From the NCBI GenBank assembly GCA_041391965.1, contig JAWKMZ010000001.1:248001-312000 (forward strand): DNA of 64,000 nucleotides, given 5' to 3'. This DNA comes from JAWKMZ01 sp041391965 (lineage in GTDB: Bacteria > Bacteroidota > Bacteroidia > Flavobacteriales > Flavobacteriaceae). Under the pieces are notes generated by a model. The model did not search any database and was not told where the DNA came from. It saw only the letters and a list, made by a program, of their open reading frames with translations. Of the stretch, positions 1-8,771 are shown piece after piece (position 1 is the stretch's first letter; every line of letters starts with the position of its first letter). Position numbers and translations under genes: made by a program.

Positions 1-1408
1 CTAATTTTTCGAGTTCTTGAATGGCTTTTTTAGTGGCTTGTTTATAGTTGAGTCCGTTTAGGAAATCAGAATTTGCAATAATTGTTTTGTCTTTATCTGA
101 AAAGGCTCCTTCAGAAATATCAGCACCTTCAAAAATATTAGGAATTTCAATGTCAAAATGTTTTGCAAAATCATAATCCCGTTGGTCGCCACAAGGAACT
201 GACATGACTGCTCCTGTTCCGTAGCCAGCTAAGACGTAATCGCCAATCCAGATGGGAATTGGGTTTTTTGTAAACGGATGCTCTGCATAAGCACCAGTAA
301 AAGCTCCAGAAATGGTTTTGACATCAGCCATACGATCGCGTTCGCTACGTTTTGCTGTAGCTTCAATATAGGCTTCAACCTCTGCCTTTTGTTCTGGTGT
401 GGTAATTTGTGATACTAAATCGTGTTCAGGCGCTAAGGTCATAAAACTGACTCCAAAAATGGTATCAGGTCGTGTGGTGAAAACTTCAATGGTGTGAGAT
501 TGTTTGGTGCCACTCGCAATAACATTGAAAGTAACCGCTGCACCAACCGATTTTCCTATCCAGTTGCGTTGGATGTCTTTTAAAGACTCTGTCCAATCTA
601 AATCTTCTTTATTATAGTCTATTCCATTAAGCAAACGGTCAGCATAAGCCGAAATTCGCATGCTCCATTGGGTCATTTTTTTACGAATGATAGGATGACC
701 TCCACGTTCAGACAAGCCATTGACAATTTCGTCATTTGCCAAAACAGTTCCGAGTGCTGGACACCAATTGACTTCGGTTTCAGCCAAATAAGTTAACCTA
801 TATTTTAAAAGAATGTCTTGTTGTTTTACGGCATCAAAATTGTGCCATTCTGAAGCTGTAAAAGTTTCGATATCATCATCACAAACTGCATTAACTTTGG
901 TATTTCCTTCCGAAGCAAATTTTGAAATTAAGGTTTCAATGGGTTCGGCTTTATTGCTATCATTATTGTACCAAGATTCAAATAATTGAATAAAAATCCA
1001 CTGTGTCCATTTGTAATAACTTGGTTCTGAAGTACGTACTTCTCTGCTCCAATCGAATGAAAAACCAATTTGATCTAACTGACGACGATAGGTTTTAATG
1101 TTTTCTTCAGTTGTAATTACAGGATGCTGACCTGTTTGGATGGCATACTGTTCGGCAGGTAATCCAAAACTATCATAGCCTTGAGGATGCAATACATTAA
1201 ACCCTTTATGACGTTTGTAGCGTGCATAAATATCTGAAGCAATATAACCTAAAGGATGCCCAACATGTAACCCTGCACCACTTGGATAAGGGAACATATC
1301 GAGTACGTAATATTTTGGTTTATCACTATGGTTTGAGGCTTTAAACGTTTGGTTTTTGGCCCAATAGTCTTGCCACTTTTTCTCTATCTCGTTAAAATGG
1401 TAATTCAT
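1..1408 (-). CDS. leuS: Leucine--tRNA ligase, N-terminal part (cut by window edge)
   Basis: Charges tRNA-Leu with leucine in the cytoplasm. The first 469 codons are present; the KMSKS loop and anticodon-binding domain lie outside the window. The protein begins MNYHFNEIEKKWQDYW and carries the class I HIGH-type signature as SGAGLHVGHPLGY near residue 45, then the start of the CP1 editing domain with TTRPDTIFG. Just before that motif is the stretch IASGTKQSH (nucleotides 496-520), which reads like an in-frame copy of a dispersed flavobacterial repeat and makes this hairpin about four residues longer than in the E. coli enzyme. It is divergent from ftsX. Identity is certain; the repeat origin is an inference. 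Confidence 0.97.
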   Translation of the reverse strand, partial: MNYHFNEIEKKWQDYWAKNQTFKASNHSDKPKYYVLDMFPYPSGAGLHVGHPLGYIASDIYARYKRHKGFNVLHPQGYDSFGLPAEQYAIQTGQHPVITTEENIKTYRRQLDQIGFSFDWSREVRTSEPSYYKWTQWIFIQLFESWYNNDSNKAEPIETLISKFASEGNTKVNAVCDDDIETFTASEWHNFDAVKQQDILLKYRLTYLAETEVNWCPALGTVLANDEIVNGLSERGGHPIIRKKMTQWSMRISAYADRLLNGIDYNKEDLDWTESLKDIQRNWIGKSVGAAVTFNVIASGTKQSHTIEVFTTRPDTIFGVSFMTLAPEHDLVSQITTPEQKAEVEAYIEATAKRSERDRMADVKTISGAFTGAYAEHPFTKNPIPIWIGDYVLAGYGTGAVMSVPCGDQRDYDFAKHFDIEIPNIFEGADISEGAFSDKDKTIIANSDFLNGLNYKQATKKAIQELEKL

Positions 1409-1597
1409 AGTTATTTTTTTCTCTCAAAGGCACTGAGACACATAGATTTTAAACAGTAATTATAAAACTTGGCGACTTTGCAAGCATTAATCAAAGCGCA
1501 AATTTAAACTTATTATAACAATGTTGAAAGTTTAAACGTTGTAAACCTTAACAGAATAGAATACTTTTATATTTTTACATCATAATTTATCGTATTT

Positions 1598-2476
1598 ATG
1601 AGTTCATCGTTTGACCAATATCAAAAGCGCAAGTTAATATCGTCTTATGTTTCAGTAGTTATCAGTATTGCTTTGGTGCTTTTTCTTTTAGGTTGTCTTG
1701 GTTTATTAGTTTTAAATGCTAAAAAAGTAGCTGATCATTTTAAAGAACAGGTTGTTGTTACTATTTATTTAAACGATTCTGCAAAAGAAGTTGAAATTAA
1801 TCAATTAGAAAAAAGTTTGTCAATGGCCAATTATACCAAGTCCATCAACTATGTTTCTAAAGAACAAGCCGCAGAATCTATGAAAGCAGAAACTGGTGAA
1901 GATTTTATGGATTTTGTAGGTTATAACCCTTTACAGAATAGTATTGATGTGCATTTAAAAGCTGATTTTGTAACAACTGAAACTCTAAAATCAATTACTG
2001 AAGAATTAAAAAACAAAAAGTTTATTGAAGACATTCGGTATGATAACGATTTGGTAGAACTGATGAATGACAACGTTAAAAAAATTACGTTTTGGGTGTT
2101 GATTATTTCTGCTATTTTTACAATTATTGCAGTGTTGTTGATTAACAGCTCTATAAGATTAGCTGTCTATTCTAAACGTTTTATTATTAAAACGATGCAA
2201 ATGGTTGGCGCCACTAAAACGTTTATAAGACGTCCTTTTGTGTTTAAAAGTGTCCAATTGGGTGTTATTGGAGCCATTGTGGCATTAATAGGCATGGGAA
2301 TTGTGCTGTATTATCTCAACCAAACTTTTCCAGAATTAGAGCTACTTCAAAAACCTGTATTATTAGGTGTCTTGTTTGTGAGTGTTTTTTTGTTAGGTAT
2401 TGTTATAACTTGGTTAAGCACCTTTATTGCTACACAACGTTTTTTGAATTTGAAAACGGATCAATTGTATTATTAA
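1598..2476 (+). CDS. ftsX: Cell division protein FtsX (ABC permease-like)
   Basis: FtsX is the membrane partner of FtsE and in many bacteria controls cell-wall hydrolases at the division site. The 292-residue protein has the family layout: a short cytoplasmic N-terminus, TM1 at about 17-40, a periplasmic domain at about 43-165 (it includes the VVVTIYLND strand), and three further membrane segments near 165-190, 218-240 and 252-275, with the permease motif MQMVGATKTFIRRPF between TM2 and TM3. ftsE is not adjacent, which is common in Bacteroidota. It heads the forward block that runs to truB. Confidence 0.93.
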   Translation: MSSSFDQYQKRKLISSYVSVVISIALVLFLLGCLGLLVLNAKKVADHFKEQVVVTIYLNDSAKEVEINQLEKSLSMANYTKSINYVSKEQAAESMKAETGEDFMDFVGYNPLQNSIDVHLKADFVTTETLKSITEELKNKKFIEDIRYDNDLVELMNDNVKKITFWVLIISAIFTIIAVLLINSSIRLAVYSKRFIIKTMQMVGATKTFIRRPFVFKSVQLGVIGAIVALIGMGIVLYYLNQTFPELELLQKPVLLGVLFVSVFLLGIVITWLSTFIATQRFLNLKTDQLYY

Positions 2477-2528
2477 ACAAACCACGCAACCTTTTTAGTC
2501 ATTTTTCATCTATTAAGAAAGTTTAAAG

Positions 2529-2927
2529 ATGAGAACAAAACTATTTATTTTAGCTGTACTATCATTTACGTTTTTGACGAATTGCAACTCTGACGATACA
2601 AATTCTACCACAAACCCACTTTCAGGATTGTGGAATTTAACTCATATAAGTGGTGGTATTGCTGGATTTGACCAAAGTTATGAAATTGGCGACATTACTT
2701 GGAGTTTTAATACAGAAACACAAATGGTCACTATTGTTAACAACGTTATCAATAATTTTACGGTTTTACAATCTGGCACTTATACCTATTCTGTATTGAC
2801 AACAGATGACCAAGAAGCGTCCTTAATTATTAATGATATGAATTTGGGCATCTTAGAGTTTTCTGAAAACACAGTTACCATAGACCAAAAAGTTGCAGAC
2901 GGCATTACCATTAAATTGACTCGATAA
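2529..2927 (+). CDS. Small lipoprotein, lipocalin-like, unknown function
   Basis: The 132-residue protein starts with a lipoprotein signal peptide, MRTKLFILAVLSFTFLTNC, with the lipobox cysteine at residue 19, so the mature protein is probably anchored in the outer membrane or inner leaflet of the envelope. The rest alternates short strands and turns (GLWNLTHISGG, ITWSFNTETQMVTIVNN) as in the small lipocalin-like lipoproteins of Flavobacteriia. It sits 52 bp after ftsX and 89 bp before the DUF3098 gene. No specific ligand or role can be read from the sequence. Confidence 0.75.
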   Translation: MRTKLFILAVLSFTFLTNCNSDDTNSTTNPLSGLWNLTHISGGIAGFDQSYEIGDITWSFNTETQMVTIVNNVINNFTVLQSGTYTYSVLTTDDQEASLIINDMNLGILEFSENTVTIDQKVADGITIKLTR

Positions 2928-3016
2928 TTCTTTTTCATCAAATTTAGATTCTCTTAACGTTGAAGTTTTAAATAAAACTGTTACTTTGCATCATCACAGC
3001 ATATTTTTAATACATC

Positions 3017-3286
3017 ATGGGAGAAAAAAAACGAAAAGAAGCGGCTAAAAGCAATTTTGTATTTGGAAAGAAAAACTACAAGTTCATGCTTATTGGTTTG
3101 GCTTGCATTGCTATTGGATTTATTTTAATGTCTGGTGGCGGAAGTGATGACCCAAATGTTTTTAATCCCGATATTTTTAGTTGGAGACGTATCCGTTTGG
3201 CACCAACTTTAGTATTAATAGGCTTTGGAATTCAAGTATATGCTATTTTATTAAATCCTAATAAAGACAAAAAATCTAAATCTTAA
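3017..3286 (+). CDS. DUF3098 family small membrane protein
   Basis: An 89-residue protein with a lysine-rich N-terminus, the motif NFVFGKKNYKFMLIG and two predicted membrane segments (about 23-40 and 62-80) separated by a loop that contains GGGSDDPNVFNPDIFSWRR. This pattern, including F-x-P-x-I-F-S-x-R-R, is that of the DUF3098 family, found in Bacteroidota next to ftsX and uppP. The function is unknown; the conserved neighbourhood of cell-wall and division genes suggests an envelope role, but that is inference only. Confidence 0.88.
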   Translation: MGEKKRKEAAKSNFVFGKKNYKFMLIGLACIAIGFILMSGGGSDDPNVFNPDIFSWRRIRLAPTLVLIGFGIQVYAILLNPNKDKKSKS

Positions 3287-3357
3287 ACATCAAATTCTAA
3301 CAACTATTCTTATTAATTTTCAGAATTTGGTGCTTGAACTTTGTTTTTTTAATACTT

Positions 3358-4170
3358 ATGAATTTAATTGATACTATTATTCTTGCTATTATTGAAGGTA
3401 TGACAGAATATCTTCCTATCTCTTCAACAGGACACATGATTATTGCTTCCTCATTTATGAAGATTGCCTCAGACGATTTTACAAAACTCTTTACCATTGT
3501 CATTCAATTAGGTGCTATTTTAGCTGTTGTGGTGTTATATTGGAAACGTTTTTTTCAGAGTTTAGATTTTTACTTTAAACTCTTAGTCGCTTTTATTCCT
3601 GCTGTTATTTTAGGATTGTTGTTGAATGATGTGATAGACCAACTGTTAGAAAGCCCTGTAACGGTTGCCATTTCATTAATTATTGGAGGTTTTATTTTAT
3701 TGAAAGTAGACAATTGGTTTAAAAGCAATGAAATCCACGATGCTGAAAATCCTGAAGCACATACCAAAATAAGTTATGCAACTGCTTTAAAAATTGGGTT
3801 TTTTCAATGTTTAGCCATGATTCCAGGAACCTCTCGAAGTGGTGCATCTATTGTTGGCGGTATGACACAAAAACTCAATCGGAAAACCGCAGCAGAATTT
3901 TCATTTTTCTTAGCAGTACCAACCATGTTTGGAGCAACTTCTAAAAAATTATACGATTATTACAAAGCAGGTTTTGAACTCAATAGTGACCAAGTTAGTT
4001 ACCTCATTATTGGTAATATTATTGCTTTTGTGGTGGCTTTAGTTGCTATAAAATCATTTATTGATTACTTAAGCAAAAAAGGCTTTAAAATTTTTGGATA
4101 TTATCGCATTATCTTAGGTATCGCCTTACTAATCATTCATTATTTTATTTATAGTTTAACCACCATTTAA
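3358..4170 (+). CDS. uppP: Undecaprenyl-diphosphatase
   Basis: Recycles the lipid carrier of cell-wall synthesis by dephosphorylating undecaprenyl diphosphate at the membrane. Both family signatures are present: EGMTEYLPISSTGH near the N-terminus and PGTSRSGASI in the middle, each with the acidic and arginine/serine residues of the active site. Seven to eight hydrophobic segments fill the rest. The frame is open upstream to a TTG at 3334, but the ATG at 3358 gives the usual family N-terminus (MNLIDTIILAIIEG) and is preferred. The stop codon overlaps the truB start by one base, so the two are probably cotranscribed. Confidence 0.95.
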   Translation: MNLIDTIILAIIEGMTEYLPISSTGHMIIASSFMKIASDDFTKLFTIVIQLGAILAVVVLYWKRFFQSLDFYFKLLVAFIPAVILGLLLNDVIDQLLESPVTVAISLIIGGFILLKVDNWFKSNEIHDAENPEAHTKISYATALKIGFFQCLAMIPGTSRSGASIVGGMTQKLNRKTAAEFSFFLAVPTMFGATSKKLYDYYKAGFELNSDQVSYLIIGNIIAFVVALVAIKSFIDYLSKKGFKIFGYYRIILGIALLIIHYFIYSLTTI

Positions 4171-4865
4171 TGCTAACAGCCGAAGACTATCTTTCAGGTC
4201 AAATTATATTAATTGACAAGCCTTTACATTGGACCTCATTTCAGGTGGTTAATAAACTCCGTTGGGAAATTAGGCAAGCACGCAATATCAAAAAAATAAA
4301 AGTAGGGCATGCTGGCACTTTAGATCCTTTGGCAACTGGTTTGTTGGTAATTTGCACAGGTAAATGGACCAAGCAAATTGACACGTTTCAAGCACAAATC
4401 AAAGCATATACAGGTACTTTTGTGTTAGGAAGTAGCACACCTTCTTTCGATTTAGAAACCGAAATTGACCAAACCTTTCCTACGGAACATATTACAGACA
4501 ATTTAATCCACCAAACCACAAGTCAATTTATTGGTGATATTCAACAATTTCCACCTGTATTTTCAGCTATTAAAAAAGATGGCAAACGTTTGTACGAATT
4601 TGCCAGAGCTGGCGAAACCGTTAACATCAAACCCAGACAGGTTCATATTTCTGAATTTGAAATCACTAAAATTAACGGACTAAATATAGATTTTAGAGTG
4701 GTTTGTAGCAAAGGCACTTACATTCGCTCATTAGCAAACGATTTTGGAAAAGCACTCAATTCTGGAGCGCATTTATCAGCTTTACGACGTACAAAAATTG
4801 GCGATTTTGATGTTGACAATGCGACATCTATTAAAAATTTTATTCAACAATTATCTTCGGAATAA
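4170..4865 (+). CDS. truB: tRNA pseudouridine(55) synthase
   Basis: Converts U55 of tRNA to pseudouridine. The catalytic aspartate lies in GHAGTLDPLATGLL near residue 50, and the family motifs around KDGKRLYEFARAG and SKGTYIRSLANDFG are also seen. At 231 residues it is shorter than E. coli TruB because it lacks the C-terminal PUA-type extension, as is normal for Bacteroidota. The ATG uses the last base of the uppP stop (TAATG), so translation is likely coupled. Confidence 0.95.
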   Translation: MLTAEDYLSGQIILIDKPLHWTSFQVVNKLRWEIRQARNIKKIKVGHAGTLDPLATGLLVICTGKWTKQIDTFQAQIKAYTGTFVLGSSTPSFDLETEIDQTFPTEHITDNLIHQTTSQFIGDIQQFPPVFSAIKKDGKRLYEFARAGETVNIKPRQVHISEFEITKINGLNIDFRVVCSKGTYIRSLANDFGKALNSGAHLSALRRTKIGDFDVDNATSIKNFIQQLSSE

Positions 4866-4899
4866 TTATTGATACAAGCTGTTTTCTAACGACCACTTT

Positions 4900-5445
4900 A
4901 TGAAGTCCATATTACTGTATTGTTTAATGTTTTTTTGCGGATTATCAATATTTGCACAAGACGATATAAAAACACATGGTATTTATTACAAAATATCTTT
5001 GGCAACCACCTTAACCATTAATAAAGATTACACGTTTGATAGTGAGGATGATTCTGGTCCATTAATCAATCCGAGTGCTTTGTTTGTCAATAATACGGTT
5101 GGATATCAGTTTGATGAACGCTCTATGATTGGTTTCAATTTAGAATATGATTACCACTCACAACAAGGGCTTCATTTTATGCCAGCTTATTTGAATTTTC
5201 AGTATCATATCATAACTTCTGATATTCCATTTTTTATAAGAGGTGGTTATGGAAGACTTTTAAACGTTGGAACATCTTTCGAAAAAGGCACGCTGTACAA
5301 AGTAGGTTTAGGCGCTCAATTTTATGATGACAACTATAAAAACTCTATTCATTTAGGATTTGATTTTACACGTAAACGCTTCGGATTCAAACAAGAAGAC
5401 AAGCTGTCAAGTGTTTCTATTTTTTTAGAATTTATGGTGTTTTAA
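4900..5445 (+). CDS. Small outer-membrane beta-barrel protein, unknown function
   Basis: A 181-residue protein with a signal peptide (MKSILLYCLMFFCGLSIFAQ, cleavage after AQ) followed by alternating strands with aromatic ends (VGYQFDERSMIGFNLEYDYHS, LNFQYHIITSDIPFFIRGGYG), ending in a strand with a C-terminal phenylalanine (FLEFMVF), as in outer-membrane barrels. It follows truB by 34 bp and precedes the TonB-like gene. No family could be named from the sequence alone. Confidence 0.75.
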   Translation: MKSILLYCLMFFCGLSIFAQDDIKTHGIYYKISLATTLTINKDYTFDSEDDSGPLINPSALFVNNTVGYQFDERSMIGFNLEYDYHSQQGLHFMPAYLNFQYHIITSDIPFFIRGGYGRLLNVGTSFEKGTLYKVGLGAQFYDDNYKNSIHLGFDFTRKRFGFKQEDKLSSVSIFLEFMVF

Positions 5446-5512
5446 ACTTTTTTGCTTACTTTGACGTATATATAAACGCAACACAACCCTAAATTTATTA
5501 AATTAAAACCTA

Positions 5513-6301
5513 TTGGAATTCATAGAAAAACATAAAGCTTTACTCCTTACTGCTTTAATTAGTGGTACGGTTTTACTTGCATTGTTTGCGTTTCATATTA
5601 AACAGCAAACCATATTAGCATCTGAAAGTTATTATGAAATGACACCAGAGCCTACACCAGAAGAACAAAAATTGCTTGAAGAATTAGCGTTAAACGACCA
5701 ATCTTCACCAGAAACTAATAAAGCGTTTAATGAAACCAGTGAGTTTAAAAAGATGATGAAAAACTTCAAATCGGTTAACTCTAACGAATTTGAAAAAGAC
5801 AGCAAACTTACAGAAACCGAAGCCACTGAAACACCTGAAGAGGAAGTGACAGACACAAAAAACAATCCAGTGACTCCAGATTATTCCGTTAATGAAAACG
5901 AATTATCATCTTATAGCAAAATTAACGATGTCATTGCAATGCGTTCTGCTAAAAAACGTCAATCAAAAGCGTCTAATGGTGACAATACTTCTGATAAAAC
6001 CAGTATCAATTCGTCCACAAACACCAATAGTAGTGTATCCTATTCTTTAGTCAATCGAAAAGATGAGCACTTGCCACCACCTGTTTACTTATGTGAAGAA
6101 AGTGGAAAAATTGTAATCAATATTACTGTAGATGCTGATGGCAATGTGATAGACGCTTATGTTAACAGTTCGTCCACTTCCAAAAATGAATGTTTAATTG
6201 AAAGTGCTTTAGAATATGCCAATTCTGCACGTTTTAGTTCAGATGCTTCCAAAGCCAAACAAATTGGCTCTATAACGTATTATTTTAAAGGAAAACGCTA
6301 A
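5513..6301 (+). CDS. TonB-like energy-transducer protein with TTG start
   Basis: A 262-residue single-span protein: a membrane segment at about 9-27, a long acidic and serine/threonine-rich periplasmic linker (about 40-170), and a C-terminal domain at about 185-262 in which GKIVINITVDADGNVIDAYV matches the strand-turn-strand of TonB C-terminal domains. It could couple the proton motive force to a receptor, but the proline-rich repeats of classical TonB are weak, so it may be a TonB-like periplasmic protein with another role. The start is unusual: the only one that keeps the membrane anchor is TTG at 5513; the first ATG in frame (5638) would remove it. It converges with the next gene and overlaps it by four bases. 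Confidence 0.75.
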   Translation: MEFIEKHKALLLTALISGTVLLALFAFHIKQQTILASESYYEMTPEPTPEEQKLLEELALNDQSSPETNKAFNETSEFKKMMKNFKSVNSNEFEKDSKLTETEATETPEEEVTDTKNNPVTPDYSVNENELSSYSKINDVIAMRSAKKRQSKASNGDNTSDKTSINSSTNTNSSVSYSLVNRKDEHLPPPVYLCEESGKIVINITVDADGNVIDAYVNSSSTSKNECLIESALEYANSARFSSDASKAKQIGSITYYFKGKR

Positions 6302-6918
6302 ATGTTTAACAAGGCAGTCAAATCAGCTATGGTATTTTGCCCTTTATCTTTATTGTACCATCGCTGCAAATCTTCTTTAAATTCTGGTGTTAACTGTCCA
6401 TGTTTTGCTTTATAAGCATTTACCAATTTTGTAGCTTCTGTTGGACGCGAACCATAGGTGTTTATGACTTTGTTTGTATGATTATCAATCATAATTAATT
6501 TTGGAATTGACTTGCTTCCATTGGTTAAAAACTGGTTCATCAAGGCTTCATTTTCATCACGAAGAATTACTTTAAAATCAATATTATCAGATAATTCAGC
6601 CACTTTATTAATTGCAGGCATCACATGCGCTGCATCACCACACCAACTTTCAGTAAGCACTAACCAAGTGACATGGTCTTTAAAATGAGCCACTTTTGCT
6701 TTTACATCATCAGGCACCTTAATGGTCTTATCCCAACGTTTCATGCGTTTGTTGTTAAGCATTGTGTAATTTATTAAAGCTTCTGTTTTTTCATGTCCTG
6801 TAGTAGATTGTTCTTCAACCATTTTTTCAACAAGAGTAAGATAATCTTGATATGACATGCTTTTTTTAAGGCTTGTTATGATAAGGTCAGTCATTTGTAT
6901 ACTTTCTAATACGTCCAT
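6298..6918 (-). CDS. Thioredoxin-fold protein with a single active-site cysteine
   Basis: A 206-residue protein with an N-terminal helical part and a thioredoxin-like domain from about residue 80. The strand and active-site segment read VTWLVLTESWCGDAAHVMPAI, so there is one cysteine (C-G-D-A) where thioredoxins have C-x-x-C; the cis-proline segment SIPKLIMID follows. This is the pattern of the Thioredoxin_9-type family of Bacteroidota and Firmicutes. Redox function of the usual dithiol kind is therefore doubtful. The frame extends to a TTG at 6930, but ATG 6918 (MDVLESIQMTDLI) is the normal start. Confidence 0.82.
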   Translation of the reverse strand: MDVLESIQMTDLIITSLKKSMSYQDYLTLVEKMVEEQSTTGHEKTEALINYTMLNNKRMKRWDKTIKVPDDVKAKVAHFKDHVTWLVLTESWCGDAAHVMPAINKVAELSDNIDFKVILRDENEALMNQFLTNGSKSIPKLIMIDNHTNKVINTYGSRPTEATKLVNAYKAKHGQLTPEFKEDLQRWYNKDKGQNTIADLTALLNI

Positions 6919-7003
6919 TTTTTTACGCAAATTTACAGCTAACTTATGTTATTGTCAGTAACAGTTGTTACATTAGTGGTATAAATTAAAATTCCTTACA
7001 AGA

Positions 7004-7567
7004 ATGGAAAAACACAGATGTGGTTGGTGCAAAGGTGATGCGTTATACGAAGCGTACCACGATAAAGAATGGGGAGTTCCTGTAAAAGATGATGACACGC
7101 TTTTTGAGTTTTTAATTTTGGAAACCTTTCAAGCTGGTTTAAGTTGGATTACCATTTTGCGCAAGCGCGAAAATTTCAGAAAAGCTTTTGACCAATTTGA
7201 TTATAAAAAAATAGCGCAATACAAACAAGTAAAAATTGATGCGTTACTTAAAGATGCAGGTATTATTAGAAACAAGTTAAAAGTAAACGCGACCATTACG
7301 AATGCACAAGCTTTTATGAAAGTTCAAAACGAATTTGGTTCATTCTCTAAATACATTTGGGACTTTGTAGATGGCAAACCTATTAAAAACAAACTCGAAA
7401 ATCATAAAGCTGCTCCTGCAACTACTGCTTTAAGTGATGCCATTAGTAAAGATTTAAAAAAGCGCGGTTTTAAGTTTGTAGGTTCAACAGTGATGTATGC
7501 ACATATGCAAGCTACAGGAATGGTTAATGACCATGAAGTCAACTGTTTTAGATATAATGAAATATAA
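7004..7567 (+). CDS. tag: DNA-3-methyladenine glycosylase I
   Basis: Removes 3-methyladenine from alkylated DNA as the first step of base-excision repair. The 187-residue protein has the Tag zinc site at both ends: Cys6 and His19 (HRCGWCKGD, YHDKEWG) and His177 and Cys181 (NDHEVNCF). The helix-hairpin-helix core, with FQAGLSWITILRKRENFR, is complete. It is a stand-alone gene facing away from the thioredoxin-like gene and converging on aat. Confidence 0.96.
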   Translation: MEKHRCGWCKGDALYEAYHDKEWGVPVKDDDTLFEFLILETFQAGLSWITILRKRENFRKAFDQFDYKKIAQYKQVKIDALLKDAGIIRNKLKVNATITNAQAFMKVQNEFGSFSKYIWDFVDGKPIKNKLENHKAAPATTALSDAISKDLKKRGFKFVGSTVMYAHMQATGMVNDHEVNCFRYNEI

Positions 7568-7602
7568 CTATTTAAAAGTATCCAAAAAATCGAGTTTGGA
7601 AT

Positions 7603-8244
7603 TTAGCTATTGGGATTTTGTCCCAAATACTCCAAAAACTGACTTCTCTCCATCTCTTCAGCACCTAAACTTTCTAAGTGTTGTGTATAAACTTGGCAAT
7701 CAATCAACTTATAATGGCTGTTCTGAATGAAAGTGATAAAACCTACTTTGCTGGCATTACTCACTTTAGCAAACATACTTTCACCACAAAAAACGCCATT
7801 GCCAACATCAACACCATACAAACCGCCAACTAAAACTTTGTTTTGCCAAACCTCAACCGATTTTGCAATGCCTAAATGGTGTAATTTTATATAAGCCTCT
7901 ATCATGGATTGGGTAATCCAAGTACCTGGTTGTCCAAAACGTTTTATGTTTGAACACGCTTTGATAACGTTTTCAAAATCTTGATTGATGGTCACTGTAA
8001 AATCATTGTTTTTTAACACCTGTTTCATGCTTTTTGAAATTTTAAGTTTTTTAGGAAACAACACAAAACGCGGATTTGGCGACCACCACAACACAGGTTC
8101 GTCCTCATTAAACCAAGGAAAAATACCACTTTTATAAGCGAGTATTAAACGTTCAGGAGCTAAATCGGCACCAATGGCCAATAAGCCATCTTTTGTAGCT
8201 AATGACAGGCCTGGAAACTCTAATTTATCTGAAAGTAAAATCAC
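7603..8244 (-). CDS. aat: Leucyl/phenylalanyl-tRNA--protein transferase, GTG start
   Basis: Adds Leu or Phe to the N-terminus of proteins with basic N-termini, marking them for ClpAP through the N-end rule. The 213-residue protein has the family motifs YKSGIFPWFNEDEPVLWWSP, NPRFVLFP, GGLYGVDVG and CGESMF in the right order. The frame starts with GTG at 8244 (MILLSDKLEFPG); no ATG fits better. It lies downstream of the DUF3127 gene, separated by a strong terminator, so it must have its own promoter. Confidence 0.94.
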   Translation of the reverse strand: MILLSDKLEFPGLSLATKDGLLAIGADLAPERLILAYKSGIFPWFNEDEPVLWWSPNPRFVLFPKKLKISKSMKQVLKNNDFTVTINQDFENVIKACSNIKRFGQPGTWITQSMIEAYIKLHHLGIAKSVEVWQNKVLVGGLYGVDVGNGVFCGESMFAKVSNASKVGFITFIQNSHYKLIDCQVYTQHLESLGAEEMERSQFLEYLGQNPNS

Positions 8245-8281
8245 AACTCAAATCTTTGATTTAAATTTATAGTTTGCTGAA

Positions 8282-8308
8282 ACAAAAAACCTCACAGGTT
8301 TTGTGAGG
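8282..8308 (-). terminator. Rho-independent terminator of the DUF3127 gene
   Basis: A perfect 7-bp stem, CCTCACA/TGTGAGG (8290-8296 and 8302-8308), followed on the minus strand by a run of T (the A run at 8282-8289). It stops transcripts of the gene that ends at 8349. Confidence 0.8.
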
Positions 8309-8321
8309 TCATTATTTTTTA

Positions 8322-8346
8322 CTTTGACATGCTCAGCATGACAATG
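8322..8346. repeat. Fragment of a dispersed flavobacterial repeat
   Basis: On the minus strand this stretch contains ATTGTCATGCTGAGC, the core of a repeat seen scattered between genes in many Flavobacteriia. It also contains the small palindrome ATGCT-C-AGCAT. Assignment rests on memory of the family and was not searched. Confidence 0.4.
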
Positions 8347-8348
8347 TA

Positions 8349-8723
8349 TTAAAAAGGTAAATCGTCGTGATCGTCTTCATTCAAATTGGTTGCAGGCTCA
8401 AACGCTTCAGCAGGTGCTACAGGTGGCATATTGCCTTGAGCAGCATCTTGTAAACTTTCAATTCGCCATCCTTGGATAGCGTTAAAATATTTAGTTTCAC
8501 CTTGTGGATTTACCCATTCACGACCTCTTAAATTGATGCTCACTTTTACGTTTTGTCCAACTTGGTAGTTGTTTAACAAATCTGTTTTATCTTGCACAAA
8601 CTCTATCAATATATGTTGTGGATATTGTTCTTCTGTTGTTACTACCACTTCTCTTTTTCTAAACCCATTACCTCCAAAAGTTTGGGTTTCTCCTACCATC
8701 TTGATTTTTCCTTGTACTTCCAT
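8349..8723 (-). CDS. DUF3127 OB-fold protein with an SSB-like acidic tail
   Basis: A 124-residue protein whose first 95 residues match the DUF3127 family: EVQGKIKMVGETQTFGGNGF, REVVVTTEEQYPQHILIEF and VKVSINLRGREWVNPQG, the strand pattern of an OB fold. A proline/alanine-rich linker leads to an acidic tip ending DDHDDLPF. The window's true Ssb (48224-48652) ends NDNDDLPF. In SSB proteins this tip recruits repair and replication partners, so this protein may bind nucleic acid and use the same partners; that is inference. The promoter is not clear; a strong terminator follows. Confidence 0.85.
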   Translation of the reverse strand: MEVQGKIKMVGETQTFGGNGFRKREVVVTTEEQYPQHILIEFVQDKTDLLNNYQVGQNVKVSINLRGREWVNPQGETKYFNAIQGWRIESLQDAAQGNMPPVAPAEAFEPATNLNEDDHDDLPF

Positions 8724-8771
8724 TCTACTAATTATTTATTCTAAATTTATATTCTGTTTTTCTTAATTTTT

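Noticed and set aside
1421..1500. Spacer sequence between leuS and ftsX with phrases such as TCTCAAAGGCACTGAGACAC
   Set aside because: It resembles remnants of another common intergenic repeat, but no arms or boundaries can be drawn, so it is not listed as a feature.
7497..7730. An open frame after tag
   Set aside because: It overlaps tag in another frame and runs antisense to aat; no protein-like composition.
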